Assembly: GCA_002493005.1 (NCBI GenBank)
Contig: DKXL01000004.1
Coordinates: 1-34,146 of the forward strand
From: Ruminococcaceae bacterium UBA7127
GTDB lineage: Bacteria; Bacillota; Clostridia; Oscillospirales; Acutalibacteraceae
Length of the DNA: 34,146 bases
Direction of reading: 5' to 3'
In this document: positions 32,777-34,146 of the stretch, piece after piece
Numbering within the stretch: position 1 is the stretch's first letter
Layout of the letters: each line of letters starts with the position of its first letter
Position numbers and translations under genes: made by a program
The notes under the pieces: model-generated
What the model was told of the DNA's origin: nothing
What the model saw: the letters and a program-made list of their open reading frames with translations, nothing else
The model's database searches: none

Positions 32777-32816
32777 ATAAAAAAGCTCTGTAATTTTTAT
32801 AATTACAGAGCTTTTA
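32777..32816. terminator. Bidirectional terminator between M23 and XRE genes
   Basis: AAAGCTCTGTAATT pairs with AATTACAGAGCTTT around a TTTAT loop, with A-run and T-run. It serves the M23 gene (+) and the XRE gene (-). Confidence 0.9.
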
Positions 32817-33023
32817 TTATTTGTAAAACTTTGGATTGTCTGTTCTTCCAACCAAATAATCGATAGACACTTCAAAGTAATCGGCTATTCTGATTAATTC
32901 AGAAATGCCGGGTTCTCTGACTCCCGTTTCGTAACGGCTGATTGTGTTTTGATTTGTATTTAAATCCATAGCCATTTTTTGCTGAGATATATGCTTGCTT
33001 TTTCTTAATTCTTTTATTTTCAT
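32817..33023 (-). CDS. Small XRE-family regulator beside a zinc-ribbon membrane gene
   Basis: 68 residues, almost all HTH: MKIKELRKSKHISQQKMAMDL, then the recognition helix NQNTISRYETGVREP and the dimer part SELIRIADYFEVSIDYL. The end VGRTDNP matches the LTYRTNNP end of the other XRE protein (27006). GAGG lies eight bases before the ATG. The -35 of the divergent promoter overlaps its ribosome site. It probably binds the double operator at 33045-33090 and represses its neighbour and itself. No sensor domain is seen. Confidence 0.88.
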   Translation of the reverse strand: MKIKELRKSKHISQQKMAMDLNTNQNTISRYETGVREPGISELIRIADYFEVSIDYLVGRTDNPKFYK

Positions 33024-33036
33024 AATATATTACCTC

Positions 33037-33065
33037 TTGACATTATTATTCCATATTGGTATAAT
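33037..33065 (+). promoter_or_regulatory. Consensus promoter of the zinc-ribbon membrane gene
   Basis: A perfect TTGACA (33037-33042), 17 bp, perfect TATAAT (33060-33065). It would be very strong unless repressed. Both operators overlap it or its start site. Confidence 0.9.
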
Positions 33066-33090
33066 ATAAATATCCCAAATTGGGATATTT
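33045..33090. promoter_or_regulatory. Two palindromic operators of the second XRE regulator
   Basis: Operator 1 (33068-33090) is a perfect 11-bp inverted repeat AAATATCCCAA and TTGGGATATTT around one base, at the transcription start. Operator 2 (33045-33065) is a degenerate copy, ATTATTCCA-TAT-TGGTATAAT, covering the spacer and -10. Their centres are 24 bp apart. Confidence 0.8.
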
Positions 33091-33110
33091 AAGTAAAAGG
33101 GGGCGCTATT

Positions 33111-34100
33111 ATGTTTTGTTCTAATTGTGGGAGTGAAATAACAGATAATCAAAAGTTTTGTTGCCACTGTGGTTCAGAAAATAGAAATTATATGGCAAAT
33201 TCAGGCACACAAATCATCCATAATAATGTGTATTCGCCTGTCCATACTAATACAATCTTCAATCATGATGTTCTTGTTAATTACTTAAATAATGTAAGAA
33301 CGCTTGAGTTTGCAAAAAACAAGTTAACAAATGAAAAAAATAATTTAGAGTACAGAATAAATGACTTAGGACATAAAAGAGAAATACCTAAAAGATTAAC
33401 CGACTTTGAAACCCCACTTTGTTGTATTGGTATAATGGCTTTTATTTTTATTGTCGCACTTGTAATAAAAATATTAATAAATAGCGGTGACTGGCTTTTT
33501 TCATGGCTTAACTTTATACAACCGGTATTAACCTTTGCGTTATGGGGAACTGCAATAATTACAATATTTTGTTTAATTTGGATTATATACGATGAGACTA
33601 AAGACCAAAAAAGATATGTTAATGAGACAAATTTTGAAGAGGAGCGAATAAAATCAGAATTATATGAAAAAGAAAATCTATCCGAAATTCTTTCTGAAAT
33701 TACGAGAGATTTGACTCAAACAGAAACTTTGCTCGACAAAGCATATGATATTAATCTTATTCCCCAAAAGTATAGAAATATATATGCAGCCTATTTTCTA
33801 TATGATTACATATCTACGTCTAATGTAAATTTAAACGAGGCACTATTTCACTGTGATTTGGACGAGATAAGCAAAAAGCTTGATACTATCATAGAACAAC
33901 AACGGGAAATCATTATGGAGTTGGCTCGTTCCAATGCTCTTAATGAACAGATAATTAGACAGAATGAGGAAACTCTAAAGCATGCGATTGCTGCTGAAAA
34001 CAATACAGCTCTTGCCGCTCAATATTCTCAGGTTGCAGCGGTAAATACAAATACCATTGCAACTATACAAAGTTATTATTTTTTCAAGGATGGTTTATAA
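33111..34100 (+). CDS. Zinc-ribbon membrane protein of unknown function
   Basis: 329 residues. An N-terminal zinc ribbon (CSNC ... CCHC, residues 3-20) is followed by a low-complexity part, a coiled coil (~65-95) and two membrane segments (~103-123 and ~136-160). A long, mostly helical C-terminal domain (~165-315) has heptad-like stretches (ISKKLDTIIEQQREIIMEL). AAAAGGGGG lies seven bases before the ATG. It sits under a perfect promoter with operators for the divergent XRE gene. Zinc-ribbon plus TM plus coiled coil occurs in stress or phage-response proteins, but no function can be claimed. Its AT-rich codon use suggests an accessory gene. Confidence 0.85.
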   Translation: MFCSNCGSEITDNQKFCCHCGSENRNYMANSGTQIIHNNVYSPVHTNTIFNHDVLVNYLNNVRTLEFAKNKLTNEKNNLEYRINDLGHKREIPKRLTDFETPLCCIGIMAFIFIVALVIKILINSGDWLFSWLNFIQPVLTFALWGTAIITIFCLIWIIYDETKDQKRYVNETNFEEERIKSELYEKENLSEILSEITRDLTQTETLLDKAYDINLIPQKYRNIYAAYFLYDYISTSNVNLNEALFHCDLDEISKKLDTIIEQQREIIMELARSNALNEQIIRQNEETLKHAIAAENNTALAAQYSQVAAVNTNTIATIQSYYFFKDGL

Positions 34101-34146
34101 ACAAAAATTTAACATAAAATATAGGAGACTAACTATTAAAAGTCAA

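Overview
The window reads as a gene-dense chromosomal segment from a Gram-positive, low-to-moderate G+C Clostridia member, most likely Ruminococcaceae/Oscillospiraceae. Supporting signs are the ctsR-mcsA-mcsB-clpC operon, strong AGGAGG-type ribosome binding sites, TTGACA/TATAAT promoters, a PdaB-like deacetylase, and two dockerin proteins. One dockerin protein has a cut-off C-terminal module resembling the starch-binding CBM26 family, which recalls amylosome-forming Ruminococcus bromii; the genus is inference. No rRNA, tRNA, CRISPR array, transposase or phage gene was recognised.

Layout. 1-377 (-): start of a secreted protein with an N-terminal dockerin. 672-5163 (-): CtsR/McsA/McsB/ClpC protein quality-control operon, with two CtsR boxes on its promoter and a terminator at its end. 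5330-6151: a small zinc-ribbon gene enclosed by ~100-bp inverted repeats. 6193-6765 (-): SigH-like sigma factor, divergent from a ComM/YifB ATPase (6998-8533). 8721-10337 (+): DUF1858 protein, TrmK and Nif3-like protein. 10581-14959 (+): TrmB, a lipoprotein with Asp-rich repeats, a response regulator and a histidine kinase. 14992-20043 (+): YqhQ-like membrane protein, PrmC, RecA, RecX, RimO. 20165-23006 (+): PgsA, CysE, CysS. 23167-23961 (+): a PdaB-like deacetylase whose ribosome binding site lies in a hairpin.

24100-34100 is the accessory, cell-surface part. A dockerin/cysteine-peptidase-like/LRR protein (-) is separated by one in-frame amber codon from its CBM26-like module. It is divergent from a small XRE regulator, with two palindromic operators between them. 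This pair lies between two identical 52-bp terminators. Then come an Fn3-L,D-transpeptidase (-), an unknown small gene (-), a GH25 lysozyme-like lipoprotein, LuxS and a G5-M23 peptidase. A second small XRE gene (-) is divergent from a zinc-ribbon membrane protein (+), again with two palindromic operators on the promoter.

The genes fall into four themes: protein quality control (CtsR regulon), RNA and ribosome modification (TrmK, TrmB, PrmC, RimO), recombination (ComM, RecA, RecX), and envelope construction or remodelling (PgsA, deacetylase, L,D-transpeptidase, GH25, M23, two-component system). The points most worth a second look are the amber-split dockerin protein in its repeat-bounded cassette, the two XRE/double-operator switches, and the dispersed repeat family around the zinc-ribbon gene and at the end of the deacetylase gene.
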